A stretch of 34,628 bases of DNA from Candidatus Saccharimonadales bacterium. Lineage in GTDB: Bacteria; Patescibacteriota; Saccharimonadia; Saccharimonadales; UBA10212. The notes below the pieces were generated by a model, which was not told the origin of the DNA, did not search any database, and saw only the letters and a program-made list of their open reading frames with translations. Positions 11,726 through 19,869 of this stretch are shown here, piece by piece. The DNA is taken from positions 1 through 34,628 of the forward strand of contig JANWHE010000017.1 in NCBI GenBank assembly GCA_025450575.1, written 5' to 3'. A program made the position numbers and the translations under genes. Position 1 is the first letter of the stretch; every line of letters begins with the position of its first letter.

Positions 11726-13875
11726 TTTTCCAGAGGCGCGAAAGCGATATTCAGCTTGCGGGTACCTTTGCCCTTGAAGTAAATGGTGGCATTGTCGCCC
11801 TGCAATTCCACTACGGTACCGACGCCGAACAGTTTGTGACGGACACCGTCGCCTTCTTCCAGCTCCGGTACGTAACGCGGCTCGCCGAGCGGCTGGGCTT
11901 CCAGCTGAAAACCATAGATTGGCTCCGGCGCTCCGGCGGCCGGACCGATATCCGATATAAAACGGCTGGGCGGATTATGCTGGCGGCCGCCGTACAGCGT
12001 CCGCTCGGTGGCGTAGGTCAGGTAAAGCTCCTGCTTGGCGCGCGTCATACCGACGTACATTAGGCGGCGCTCTTCTTCCATCTCCGAGGGATCATAAAGC
12101 GCCCGGCTGTGCGGCAGGACGGTCTCCTCTAGACCGGTGATGAAAACTACCGGGAATTCCAGGCCCTTGGCGGCGTGCAGAGTCATCAGGATTACTGCGT
12201 CATTGCCGAAGTCAGTGTTATCCAGATCGCTGACTAAAGCCACCTCTTCTAAGAATCCGGCTAAGCCGGCGTCCTGATATTCGGCGGCCACGCTTAAAAG
12301 CTCCTTGACGTTCTCTACCCTGGCGTCGCCCTGCGGCGAGCCGTCTTTTAGAAAGTTCAGGTAGTCCAGGCGCCGTAGCAAGCTGTCCACCAAAGCGGCC
12401 GGCAGCAGTTCGTCCGCCTGGGCCCTGAAACTGGCGATTATATCCGATAAATCCATAAAGCCGGCCCGCGCCTTGGGGGTGATATCGGCGCAACCGGCCG
12501 CCCGGGCCAAGGCCTGCTCCAGCCCGTAATCGTTGCGCAGGCGCCAGTCATAGAAGTTCTGCAGCGATTTACTACCGATGCCACGGGCCGGCACGTTGAC
12601 TACCCGTTCGAAACTGACAATGTCCTCCGGCTGGTAGATTAAGCGCAGGTAAGCCAGGATGTCTTTGACTTCTTTACGGTCGTAAAAACGCACGCCGCCG
12701 ACTATCCGGTACGGCAGGCCGTAGTGTACAAAGACTTCTTCCAGCGCCCGGCTCTGGGCGTTGGTCCGATACAGCACGGCGAAATCCTTATAAGCGCGGG
12801 CCCGGATGTCCACGGCGCCTCGGATCCGCCGGACAATCACTTCGGCTTCAGCCCGCTCGGAAGTTACCTGCAGTACTTGGATGGGCGAGCCGGCGCCGGC
12901 CGCCGTCCAGAGCTTCTTATCGCTGCGCACGCTGTTCTTAGCTATCACTTCATGGGCGGCTTCCAAGATATTCTTGGTGCTGCGGTAGTTCTGCTCCAAT
13001 TTAATAACCACGCAGTCGGGATAGTCTTTCTCGAAGTTCAGGATATTACGAAAATCGGCGCCGCGCCAGGAATAAATGCTTTGCCAGTCGTCGCCCACCA
13101 CGGCTATGTTCTTATGCTGCCCCGTCAGAAGCTTGACCAGGCGGTACTGCGCGGCATTGGTGTCCTGATACTCGTCAATCATCACGTATTTGAATTGGGC
13201 CCGCCATTTATCACGGATATCTTTTTGATTGGCCAGCAAACCGACCGTCCGGCTGATAAGGTCGTCAAAATCCAGCGCGCCGGCGTCTTTGAGTGATTTT
13301 TCATAGAGCGGATAGACTTTGGCGGCGGCCCGCGTCGCCGGGCTGTATTCGGCATTAGCGCCATATTCCGTCGGCCCCACCATCTCGTTCTTGGCGCTGC
13401 TGATAAGGGAGGATAGCAGGCGGGCGGGGAAACTTTTCTCATCGACGCCGGCCAGCCGCGAGGCTTGTTTGACGGCCGCTTGGCGGTCGCCTTCGTCCCA
13501 AATCACGAAATTGCGGGGAACACCGATATGCGCGCCGTCCTGCCGCAGTATCCGGACGCAGACGCCGTGGAAAGTCCCCATGTAGGGCATGAACGAGCGG
13601 CTGTCGGCGGCCTGGCCCAGCAATCTGGCGACCCGTTCGCGCATCTCGCCGGCGGCTTTGTTGGTGAAAGTCACGGCCAATATGTTATACGGCGTCGCCT
13701 TACGGTTGGCTAAGATGTAGGCGATGCGATGAGTCAGGGTCTTGGTCTTACCGCTGCCGGCGCCGGCCAAGATAAGCAGCGGTCCATCGAAGCATTCGAC
13801 GGCCCGGCGCTGTTCGCCGTTCAGACCCTCAAGCAATTGCCGGCCGGTGCCGGTGCCAAAACCCTCACTAGACAT
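11713..13875 (-). CDS. pcrA: UvrD/PcrA-type superfamily 1 DNA helicase
   Basis: A 720-residue 3'-5' ssDNA translocase/helicase used in repair and in clearing proteins from DNA. Motifs seen: Q/I region LNGEQRRAV and LAGAGSGKTKTLTHR (Walker A 37-44), Ia AVTFTNKAAGEMRER, II DEYQDTN, III VVGDDWQSIYSWRGAD, IV LEQNYRST, V TLHAAKGLEFPVVF, VI EEERRLMYVGMTRAKQ. The C-terminal part GDGVRHKLFGVGTVVELQGD is the Tudor-like tail that contacts RNA polymerase in PcrA/UvrD. Length is typical. ATG at 13875 with the GTGTGR leader; first conserved residues are at about 20. Its stop codon lies inside the palindrome at 11704-11725. Confidence 0.95.
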   Translation of the reverse strand: MSSEGFGTGTGRQLLEGLNGEQRRAVECFDGPLLILAGAGSGKTKTLTHRIAYILANRKATPYNILAVTFTNKAAGEMRERVARLLGQAADSRSFMPYMGTFHGVCVRILRQDGAHIGVPRNFVIWDEGDRQAAVKQASRLAGVDEKSFPARLLSSLISSAKNEMVGPTEYGANAEYSPATRAAAKVYPLYEKSLKDAGALDFDDLISRTVGLLANQKDIRDKWRAQFKYVMIDEYQDTNAAQYRLVKLLTGQHKNIAVVGDDWQSIYSWRGADFRNILNFEKDYPDCVVIKLEQNYRSTKNILEAAHEVIAKNSVRSDKKLWTAAGAGSPIQVLQVTSERAEAEVIVRRIRGAVDIRARAYKDFAVLYRTNAQSRALEEVFVHYGLPYRIVGGVRFYDRKEVKDILAYLRLIYQPEDIVSFERVVNVPARGIGSKSLQNFYDWRLRNDYGLEQALARAAGCADITPKARAGFMDLSDIIASFRAQADELLPAALVDSLLRRLDYLNFLKDGSPQGDARVENVKELLSVAAEYQDAGLAGFLEEVALVSDLDNTDFGNDAVILMTLHAAKGLEFPVVFITGLEETVLPHSRALYDPSEMEEERRLMYVGMTRAKQELYLTYATERTLYGGRQHNPPSRFISDIGPAAGAPEPIYGFQLEAQPLGEPRYVPELEEGDGVRHKLFGVGTVVELQGDNATIYFKGKGTRKLNIAFAPLEKILD

Positions 13876-13900
13876 ACATTAATTTTAACAGAGGTTTTGA

Positions 13901-15088
13901 TTAGCCGGAGGTACCGGTTTTGAGGGTACTGAGGAGTTGCTTGATCTGGTCGCCGTTGGTCATGGCGGCGTCCTTGACCCGGAAAACTACCAGCGAAGGG
14001 TCGTTCAGGTTCTTGGTGTAGATGTCGCCCAAAACCTTATTCTGGGAATCGGTAGCTCTGGCCTGGACGATGGTCGTGGCGTCCAGCTTGACGGCGCCGG
14101 CAACCGGTCCTTGATCGCAGGTTATAGTAGCCGGCGTATCGACTTTGTCGACGGTCGTGAAGTGAAGAATGGACTCATAGTACTTCCCGTCGTTCGTACC
14201 GGTGCACCACTGCAGATAATCATAATAAACGGCGGTGCGGCTAACTGGCAGATATTTGTCCGACGTGACGGCTATCTCCACGTCCTTGTTGGTCGCGAAA
14301 TCCACCAGGTAAGCGTAGGTGCCGTCCGACTGATTGGTCCCTCCTCTTTTGGAGTAGCCGGGGTCGACGGTCGATGTCGGGTCGCCCCAAGCTATGGGCG
14401 CCGCGAAAGTGATATCGGTCTGAGCCAGTTTATATTCTTTGAAGCCCGCCGGCACCAGTGACGCGGCGACTTTATTCTGATTGGCGGCCGGCGGAGTAGT
14501 GGTGTTGGCCGCGGCCGGCGGTTTATGCTTTAAGATATGGAAAGGCACGCCCACTCCTGCGGCATCTAGACCTAGGTATATAAGGACAATGATTATCAGA
14601 CCGGCCAGGATGAATACCGGAAGACGTTTTTTCGGTTTTGAATTCTCTAGATGCAGGCCTTCGATGTGGCCGCCGCTGGGCGGGACGGTATCCGGAGTAT
14701 CCTGGGCGGGGTGAGGGGCCGGGGGTTGGGCATTCGCCGGCAGACCGGCGGCCTCGTTATTGTCCGGCTGACCGAAACTGTTCTCTTCGGAAAGTGGCAT
14801 TACGGCCGGTCCTTCATAGTGCGGCACCGGTTCGGGCGGGAGATCCTCGTGCGCCGGCGGTTCAATGATAGCCGGAGCCGATGTATTGAACGCCGGTTTG
14901 GATGGAACTGGCGGTTTATCAGCATCGCTATTAACCATTATTTTGGTAGCCGCTGGGCTTTCGCCCCTGACCATCGGGTCGCTGACCCGCGGATGGTGGC
15001 CGACGATTACCGGCCGGCTGGTAGCCGACGGGCTGACGTTCTTAGGTTTGGTAACGTCGAATACCCGGTCTTCGTCAGGCATCAGCAT
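13901..15088 (-). CDS. Proline-rich single-pass membrane protein of unknown function
   Basis: A 395-residue protein, not recognised. Residues 1-165 are disordered and Pro/Glu-rich (repeated PP, PPAP and PVPHYEGP-type segments) and would be cytoplasmic. A membrane helix lies at about 168-190 (RLPVFILAGLIIIVLIYLGL). An outer domain of about 200 residues follows (VPAGFKEYKLAQTDITFAAPIAWG...) with a Cys pair (LQWCTGTND and ATITCDQGP). It overlaps the tpiA end by 14 bases. The outer domain looks like the lipoprotein-type surface domains common in this phylum. No catalytic motif seen. Confidence 0.65.
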   Translation of the reverse strand: MLMPDEDRVFDVTKPKNVSPSATSRPVIVGHHPRVSDPMVRGESPAATKIMVNSDADKPPVPSKPAFNTSAPAIIEPPAHEDLPPEPVPHYEGPAVMPLSEENSFGQPDNNEAAGLPANAQPPAPHPAQDTPDTVPPSGGHIEGLHLENSKPKKRLPVFILAGLIIIVLIYLGLDAAGVGVPFHILKHKPPAAANTTTPPAANQNKVAASLVPAGFKEYKLAQTDITFAAPIAWGDPTSTVDPGYSKRGGTNQSDGTYAYLVDFATNKDVEIAVTSDKYLPVSRTAVYYDYLQWCTGTNDGKYYESILHFTTVDKVDTPATITCDQGPVAGAVKLDATTIVQARATDSQNKVLGDIYTKNLNDPSLVVFRVKDAAMTNGDQIKQLLSTLKTGTSG

Positions 15089-15881
15089 CCTCCTTGCCGC
15101 CGCGCTGCCACCGGTGGCAGGCTTGGATTATCGACGAGAACGTATGGTAATTAAGGCTGGCGCCGCCGACTAAGAAACCGTCCACGCCCGGCACGTCTAA
15201 AAAACCCTGGACGATATCCGGCACGGCGCTGCCGCCGTATAATATCCGCACTTCGCGCGAGGCCTTATCGTTGAATACGTCTTTTATATACCGCCGGATG
15301 TAATCGACCGCCTCCGCGACCTGTTGCGGCTTGGCGATGAAGTGGTCCGCGAAATTCGTGCCGTCGCTTATGGCCCATACCGGCTCGTAGGCCACGACTA
15401 TATTCCCGACCTCCGCCGGAGTGAGATTGGATAAACCGCTCAGCAGCTGATCGTGCAGAACCTGCTTGGTTTCGCCGTCGTCCCTCTCCGTTTTAGTCTC
15501 GCCGACGCATAAGATAGGCGTTATGTCATTGCGGACGCTAGCCGCCACTTTCTGCTTGACCATATCCAGGTCTTCATGGAAATACCGCCGGCGCTCGCTG
15601 TGGCCGACTATGACGTAGTGGACCAGCTCGCGCAGCATCGTAAAACTCACTTCGCCGGTAAAGGCCCCCTCGTCCACGAAATAAGCGTTCTGGGCGGCCA
15701 GCCGGAATTTTCGCCGGTCAAGCTGGACGCTTAAAGGCTGCAGAGTCAGCATGCTGGGCGACAGCACCACTTCGACGTCTTTATAAATCGGGATCCGTTC
15801 CTGAAGACGATGCAGCAAAAGGCTCGCCTGGCTGGCGTTTAAATGCATCTTCCAGTTACCGACTACCAGTATCTTACCCAA
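15075..15881 (-). CDS. tpiA: Triose-phosphate isomerase
   Basis: Interconverts dihydroxyacetone phosphate and glyceraldehyde 3-phosphate. Catalytic residues are visible: N9 and K11 in GNWKMH, H94 in IVGHSERR, E166 in AYEPVWAI, and the phosphate-binding YGGSAVP near the C-terminus. Loop 6 is unusual: the normal AIGTGK hinge is replaced by AISDGTNFADHFIAKP, which is about five residues longer. 268 residues, slightly long. Directly follows pgk (58 bp), an order conserved in many bacteria. The end overlaps the proline-rich membrane protein. Confidence 0.94.
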   Translation of the reverse strand: MGKILVVGNWKMHLNASQASLLLHRLQERIPIYKDVEVVLSPSMLTLQPLSVQLDRRKFRLAAQNAYFVDEGAFTGEVSFTMLRELVHYVIVGHSERRRYFHEDLDMVKQKVAASVRNDITPILCVGETKTERDDGETKQVLHDQLLSGLSNLTPAEVGNIVVAYEPVWAISDGTNFADHFIAKPQQVAEAVDYIRRYIKDVFNDKASREVRILYGGSAVPDIVQGFLDVPGVDGFLVGGASLNYHTFSSIIQACHRWQRGGKEDADA

Positions 15882-15938
15882 GGTATAGCCCCTCTAATTG
15901 CTTACGCTTATTGTACATTAAACGGACTGCCCATAAAA

Positions 15939-17255
15939 TCAGTTTTTACTCTCTAAAGCCTCGACGCCGGGCAGTTTGTGGCCGCTGATAAGCTCCAGCG
16001 TGGCGCCCCCGCCCGTAGACACAAAGCTGAAATCATCCGTTAAACCTTGTTCTTCCACATAGCTGACAGTATCGCCGCCGCCGACTAGCGAAAAGGGCTT
16101 GTTGGCGTGGCGGTTGGAGGGGCCAATCATCGCCTCCATGACAGTGTGTGTCCCATGGGCGAACGGATCATGGGCGCCGGCGATGCCTTTAATCTCTGTT
16201 ATGCCACAGGTGCCGTTCCAAATAACCGTGTTCGCCAGCTTGATAGCCCCGGCGATACGGGCGGCGCTGGCTGGCCCGATGTCTAAAATAAGCTCGTCGC
16301 GTCCCACTGTATATGCCTGAGGCTTGGGTTGCTTCGGGTAAGCTTGGATATCGGCGATATTATCGGCCGATATATCCACTATCCGGGTCGGCCCGCGGCC
16401 GTCCGGATGTTTGGAAACGACGACGTCAACCGGGACAAAGAAGTTGAAATTACGGCTTTTCTCCTCTTCGCGGGCCTGGCGCAGAATGTCGCGGGTGGTG
16501 CCTAAAACCTCCTTTTCGACCAAGCTTTTACCGACAGGGGTGCTTTCGGCCAGCAGAAAATCATTGGCCATGGCGCCGACCACTGCCACGCAGTCCGATA
16601 TCTTAATCAGTTTGTTCAACACCTCGATCTTGTCACTGATTTTAGCGCCGCCGACTACCGATACCAACGGCTTGACCGGCTCACTTACTACCTTCTCGAT
16701 TGTGCCAACCTCTTCGGCCAGGAGCAGTCCGGCCACCGCAGGCAGCAGATGGGTGATAGCCTCGGTCGAAGCATGCGCCCGGTGCACCACGCCGAAACCG
16801 TCCTGCACGAAAACATCCGCCTTAGTAGTTTCCACTAATTCCTTGGCATAATCTTTGCTGTTCTTTTCCTCGCGGCTATCGAACCGGACATTTTCCAGCA
16901 ATAGTATCTGCCCAGGCTTTAATTGGTCGCAAGCGGCTTTAGCCGCCGGTCCCGTGGTATCGGCCGCGAAAATGACTTTCTTGCCAAGTAATTCGCTCAG
17001 TCTTTCGGCCACCGGCTTTAGGCTGAACAGCGGATCCGGTTTGCCATCTGGGCGCCCAAGGTGCGAGATTATAACGATGCTGGATTCGTACTGCTCCCAG
17101 ATATATTGGATTGTCTGTACGGACCGTCTGATGCGGTAATCGTCCGATATCTTGCCTTTGCTGACCGGCACATTGTAATCGGCGCGCATCAGTACGCGTT
17201 TGTGCTTCAGATCAACATCTCTGACCGTTTTCTTATCAAATCCCACCGAGGCCAT
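15939..17255 (-). CDS. pgk: Phosphoglycerate kinase
   Basis: Makes ATP from 1,3-bisphosphoglycerate in lower glycolysis. Seen in 438 residues: N-terminal substrate loop RADYNVP (normally RVDFNVP), SHLGRPDGKPD, LLENVRF, FVQDGFGVVHRAHAS, the hinge GGAKISDKIEVL, nucleotide-binding GPASAARIA, and the C-terminal phosphate loop VGGGDTVSYVEE followed by STGGGATLE. Slightly longer than the usual 390-420, with insertions in the C-terminal lobe. Promoter TTACAA-17-TATGTT, leader about 15 nt. Its -35 box coincides with that of the divergent tRNA-Glu. Confidence 0.96.
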   Translation of the reverse strand: MASVGFDKKTVRDVDLKHKRVLMRADYNVPVSKGKISDDYRIRRSVQTIQYIWEQYESSIVIISHLGRPDGKPDPLFSLKPVAERLSELLGKKVIFAADTTGPAAKAACDQLKPGQILLLENVRFDSREEKNSKDYAKELVETTKADVFVQDGFGVVHRAHASTEAITHLLPAVAGLLLAEEVGTIEKVVSEPVKPLVSVVGGAKISDKIEVLNKLIKISDCVAVVGAMANDFLLAESTPVGKSLVEKEVLGTTRDILRQAREEEKSRNFNFFVPVDVVVSKHPDGRGPTRIVDISADNIADIQAYPKQPKPQAYTVGRDELILDIGPASAARIAGAIKLANTVIWNGTCGITEIKGIAGAHDPFAHGTHTVMEAMIGPSNRHANKPFSLVGGGDTVSYVEEQGLTDDFSFVSTGGGATLELISGHKLPGVEALESKN

Positions 17256-17276
17256 ATCTTACGTTAGTATCGCAGA

Positions 17277-17305
17277 AACATAAGCCAAATGCCACACCTT
17301 TGTAA
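17277..17305 (-). promoter_or_regulatory. Promoter of pgk-tpiA
   Basis: Minus strand TTACAA (17305-17300), 17-bp spacer, TATGTT (17282-17277). The -35 hexamer is the same six base pairs used by the plus-strand tRNA-Glu promoter (TTGTAA). Confidence 0.5.
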
Positions 17306-17328
17306 CAGATAGGTTGACATGATAAAAT
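17300..17328 (+). promoter_or_regulatory. Promoter of tRNA-Glu
   Basis: TTGTAA (17300-17305), 17-bp spacer, TGATAAAAT (extended -10; TAAAAT 17323-17328). Start near 17335, 17 bases before the tRNA. Confidence 0.65.
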
Positions 17329-17351
17329 ACCCCTGTTTGAAAGATGATGCC

Positions 17352-17426
<75 letters not shown>

Positions 17427-17549
17427 TTGTTTTTTAAATACTAAAATAATCCCTCGAGGTAGAATTTAGTTTTTATTTTTAAGAGCGGTCAGTCACGATA
17501 CTCTTTGAACTGTTTAAACACTAGCATAAATTTGCGTTTTACTCAAGCT

Positions 17550-17558
17550 TTATCCACA
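17550..17558 (+). promoter_or_regulatory. Isolated consensus DnaA box
   Basis: TTATCCACA, the exact high-affinity DnaA box, in an AT-rich stretch between tRNA-Glu and the LPXTG gene. No cluster of further boxes and no dnaA or dnaN nearby, so an origin is not supported; it may be chance or a DnaA titration/regulation site. Confidence 0.3.
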
Positions 17559-17580
17559 AGTTTTGCAAAGCAACGTCATC

Positions 17581-17608
17581 AAAAAACCCTCGCTTTTTAC
17601 GGCGAGGG
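17581..17608 (-). terminator. Terminator of the LPXTG gene
   Basis: Minus strand CCCTCGC (17608-17602) / GCGAGGG (17593-17587), 8-nt loop, then six T (17586-17581). Lies 83 bases after the stop of the LPXTG protein. Confidence 0.75.
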
Positions 17609-17661
17609 AATTTTGATCGTCCAAAGGACGAACGAACGGCCAGTCACTGCTTTGTTGTCAT

Positions 17662-17680
17662 GGCAGATAACTGCCTTTTT
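17662..17680 (+). terminator. Plus-strand terminator between tRNA-Glu and the LPXTG gene
   Basis: GGCAG (17662-17666) / CTGCC (17671-17675) with loop ATAA, then five T. It could end transcription that reads through from tRNA-Glu. The 240 bases between hold no other feature besides the DnaA box and the opposite terminator. Confidence 0.5.
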
Positions 17681-17690
17681 GAAATTTTTA

Positions 17691-18362
17691 TTATCTGCGG
17701 CGGCGGGTAATTACCGCGTGGGCGGCAGTACCAGCAGCCGACGCGCCGGCAAAAACGCCAACTACGTCACCGGCACCGGTATTCGGTAAAGTGGTGGATT
17801 TGGGGGTAGGGGTCGGTGTGGGGGTCGGCGTAGGAGTTGGGCAGTTAAGCTTAGCTTGGAACTGGACCTCCTCTGTATCGGAAGTCAGCGGTCCAAGGCT
17901 GCCAATATTTACGCCACCGCTCAGAATGCCGTCAGACAGGGTTCTGAGCACGCTCCCACCGTAGTCTAACAGTTGGGTAGAACCGCTGACATAATCAGCG
18001 GTCGTAGCCTGACTGGTGTTGACGCCGGCGTTAGCCGTAACGATCATGTTATCGATGTTGTTGTCAGCGCTCAGGCTAACCTGCGAACCATGGCTAGTCG
18101 AAGAAGCGCTGTTTAAGGTAGCTGAAACCTTCACGTTAGTAAGAGTTTCAGGACCGGTATTGTGGACACGGACACGGAAAGCGACAGTGTCGCCACAAGC
18201 CACGGTGATATTATCGGCGAACGCACTATTGGTAGTGACGTCTTTGACGCGATAAATATCTCCCTGCTCGATCTGTCCATAGCCGGCAGCCATCGCGACA
18301 GAAGGAAATACAACTGCGGATACGGCGGCTAGGGCGACAGCAAGTTTAGTGAATCGAATCAT
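17691..18362 (-). CDS. LPXTG-anchored surface protein
   Basis: A 223-residue secreted protein. Signal peptide about 1-25 (LAVALAAVSAVVFPSVAMA|AG). The middle part (about 30-170) has DUF11/conserved-repeat-like character: VACGDTVAFRVRVHNTGPETLTNVKVSATLN, typical of Ig-like adhesive wall proteins. It is followed by a (TP)n linker and a sorting signal, LPNTG (192-196), hydrophobic stretch and RRRR tail. A sortase would cleave after Thr and link it to the wall; none is encoded in this window. Shine-Dalgarno AAAGGAG eight bases before the ATG. It borders the inverted-repeat island on the right. Confidence 0.85.
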   Translation of the reverse strand: MIRFTKLAVALAAVSAVVFPSVAMAAGYGQIEQGDIYRVKDVTTNSAFADNITVACGDTVAFRVRVHNTGPETLTNVKVSATLNSASSTSHGSQVSLSADNNIDNMIVTANAGVNTSQATTADYVSGSTQLLDYGGSVLRTLSDGILSGGVNIGSLGPLTSDTEEVQFQAKLNCPTPTPTPTPTPTPKSTTLPNTGAGDVVGVFAGASAAGTAAHAVITRRRR

Positions 18363-18410
18363 TCGAATCTCCTTTCACTTGTTGGGAATTAATTATTGTT
18401 ACTGATGTCG

Positions 18411-18436
18411 CAAACTAGATAGTTATCGGGCTTTAA
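18411..18436 (+). repeat. Left terminal inverted repeat of the GC-rich island
   Basis: Reads inward CAAACTAGATAGTTATCGGG then CTTTAA. It aligns with the right copy (19860-19836, minus strand): a 14-bp identical core AACTAGATAGTTAT, then GGG and CTTTAA with one base slipped on each side. Confidence 0.6.
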
Positions 18437-18447
18437 ATTGAGGATCC

Positions 18448-18477
18448 GGGTCCCGCGCGGTTACCCGCGCGGGACCC
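18448..18477 (-). terminator. GC-rich hairpin after the island gene
   Basis: Perfect 13-bp stem GGGTCCCGCGCGG (18448-18460) / CCGCGCGGGACCC (18465-18477), loop TTAC. It begins nine bases after the gene's stop. There is no T-run on the transcribed strand, unlike the other terminators here; this is a terminator style more common in high-GC bacteria. Confidence 0.55.
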
Positions 18478-18485
18478 TTCTCCGA

Positions 18486-19622
18486 CTACCCGCCGAATCC
18501 GCCGCTAGACGGATCGACGTTGAACGTCATGGTCTGGGTATTGCTGTTGACGCCGTTGGCGGTCGCGTAGACCTTCACGGTCGTCGTCACGACGTTGCTC
18601 GTGCTGTTGAACCCGTTGACCCGGAACTCGAACTGCCCGTTGCCCTGGCAGGACGGCGAGCCGCCCTGCGAGTAGCAGTTGATGCCCGTCACCTGGCTGT
18701 TGGAGTCCTGGCTCTGGGCATTGAGCGAGATCGGAGCCCCGTTGTCATCGGAGGCGTCGCACTTCACGATGACGCTGCCGCCGCCGGTGATTTCCTGCGG
18801 TCCGGTGCACGCCACGTTCGTGGAGTGCGTTACCGGAGTCGTGGTCGTCGTCGGGGTGGTTGGGGTCGTCACCGTGGTCGTGGTGTGGACCGTGGTGGTC
18901 GTACCGGTCGTCGTCGGAGTCGTGGGCGTCACCGGCACCTGAGTGGCGATGAAGCACACGGCCTGCCCGTTGACGTACGTCAGCGTGAACGGCGGAGTAC
19001 AGGTGTAGACCGTCGACGTTGTGCTGGTCGCCCAGCGCTCGTACGTCGACTCGAAGGTCTTCACCGAACTGAAGACCAGCACCTGCTTCGTCGGCTTCGG
19101 CAGCTTGTGCCGCACCGGAATCATAATGTTCCGGTTGTGGCAGTTCGCCTTGGTGCCGACGATCCAGTACTGGCCGCCGATCTTGACCATGTGCCAGCCG
19201 CACACCTCCCAGCCCGCCTGCCAGCGGTCGAGGAAGTAGCGGTGGTAGCGGTCGGTGTTCTTGAAGGTGTCGCCGGCGTGGAACTTCCACGAAGCGATCG
19301 TCGTCGGGTCGATACAGCCGGCGCCGCTTGTCGGCGGGCCTTCGTTGATCGACGCGATGACGTGATTCACCGTCTCGAACTGCTTGATCTGCTCCTCGAC
19401 CGTCTTCTTGACGACGATCTTGGTGTGGCTCGTCGTCGTAACCGTCGCCGGCTCGAACGTGCAGGAATAACCCGGCACGTTGAATGGCGAGGGGCAGTTG
19501 TCCAGCGACTTGTTCTGTGTCGCACCGGCCTTCGGCGCGATTGTCGCGGCGGTCATCAGACCGAACGCGAGCAGGACCAGAAGGCCACCCACGAGGGTGG
19601 CCCGCTTGCGCATGTTACGCAT
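18486..19622 (-). CDS. Exported Thr-rich-linker protein of foreign codon usage
   Basis: A 378-residue protein, not recognised. Signal peptide MRNMRKRATLVGGLLVLLAF... to about residue 34 (APKAGA|TQ). First domain about 37-230 with many Trp/Tyr/His and Cys (SWKFHAGDTFKNTDRYHRYF, GWEVCGWHMVKIGGQYWIVG, ANCHNRN). A Thr/Pro linker at about 233-272 follows, then a beta-rich C-terminal domain with paired Cys (NVACTG..VKCDAS; NCYSQ..PSCQG) ending in SSGGFGG. Shine-Dalgarno AAGGAGG, eight bases before the ATG, is among the strongest in the window. Codons mostly end in C or G, unlike neighbours. Probably surface-exposed; no sorting motif or lipobox. Confidence 0.7.
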   Translation of the reverse strand: MRNMRKRATLVGGLLVLLAFGLMTAATIAPKAGATQNKSLDNCPSPFNVPGYSCTFEPATVTTTSHTKIVVKKTVEEQIKQFETVNHVIASINEGPPTSGAGCIDPTTIASWKFHAGDTFKNTDRYHRYFLDRWQAGWEVCGWHMVKIGGQYWIVGTKANCHNRNIMIPVRHKLPKPTKQVLVFSSVKTFESTYERWATSTTSTVYTCTPPFTLTYVNGQAVCFIATQVPVTPTTPTTTGTTTTVHTTTTVTTPTTPTTTTTPVTHSTNVACTGPQEITGGGSVIVKCDASDDNGAPISLNAQSQDSNSQVTGINCYSQGGSPSCQGNGQFEFRVNGFNSTSNVVTTTVKVYATANGVNSNTQTMTFNVDPSSGGFGG

Positions 19623-19835
19623 CTCCCATCCCTCCTTAGGGTGGTCGACGTTTGTCGGCGAGGCCTTGTAGGGCCCTACGCAGCCCCGCCGCCCTGTCCG
19701 TCGGACAGAGAACGCTACTGATGAAATTCACCAATATCGTACCCTGCCCGACTAAAACCAGCAGCGAAGCATGAATGTGAAGGTAGTCGGAATGGGTTTA
19801 GCAGCCTGCGAGCAAACGAATGCTCAAGCGGCTAT

Positions 19836-19860
19836 TAAAGACCCATAACTATCTAGTTCG
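19836..19860 (-). repeat. Right terminal inverted repeat of the GC-rich island
   Basis: Minus strand, inward: CGAACTAGATAGTTATGGG then TCTTTAA. Partner of the repeat at 18411-18436. The 210 bases between it and the island gene are its leader region and hold no other gene. Confidence 0.6.
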
Positions 19861-19869
19861 CTTTTATTG

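Larger units (their letters stand above)
18411..19860. mobile_element. Inverted-repeat-flanked GC-rich cassette, no transposase
   Basis: About 1.45 kb bounded by the two inward-facing 25-26-bp imperfect repeats. The interior carries a single exported-protein gene with strongly G/C-ending codons, a perfect 13-bp GC hairpin at its 3' end and two short GC palindromes in its leader (CTGTCCG-T-CGGACAG at about 19695 and TAGGGCCCTA at about 19670). Neighbouring genes are nearer 50% GC. No recombinase is encoded and no clear target duplication is visible at the borders. It may be a non-autonomous element or an acquired gene cassette; this is inference. Confidence 0.35.

Noticed and set aside
17550-17558. 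Replication origin
   Set aside because: Only a single consensus DnaA box; no box cluster, no dnaA, dnaN, gyrase genes or DNA unwinding element nearby.
17805-17841. Repeat tract as a CRISPR or satellite
   Set aside because: It is the codon-level (Thr-Pro)n linker of the LPXTG protein. No spaced direct repeats or cas genes occur in the window.
18438-19721. A 427-residue plus-strand open frame across the GC-rich island
   Set aside because: It is Arg/His/Val-rich low-complexity sequence antisense to the exported protein, which has a signal peptide and strong Shine-Dalgarno. It arises because G/C-ending codons remove stops in the opposite frames.
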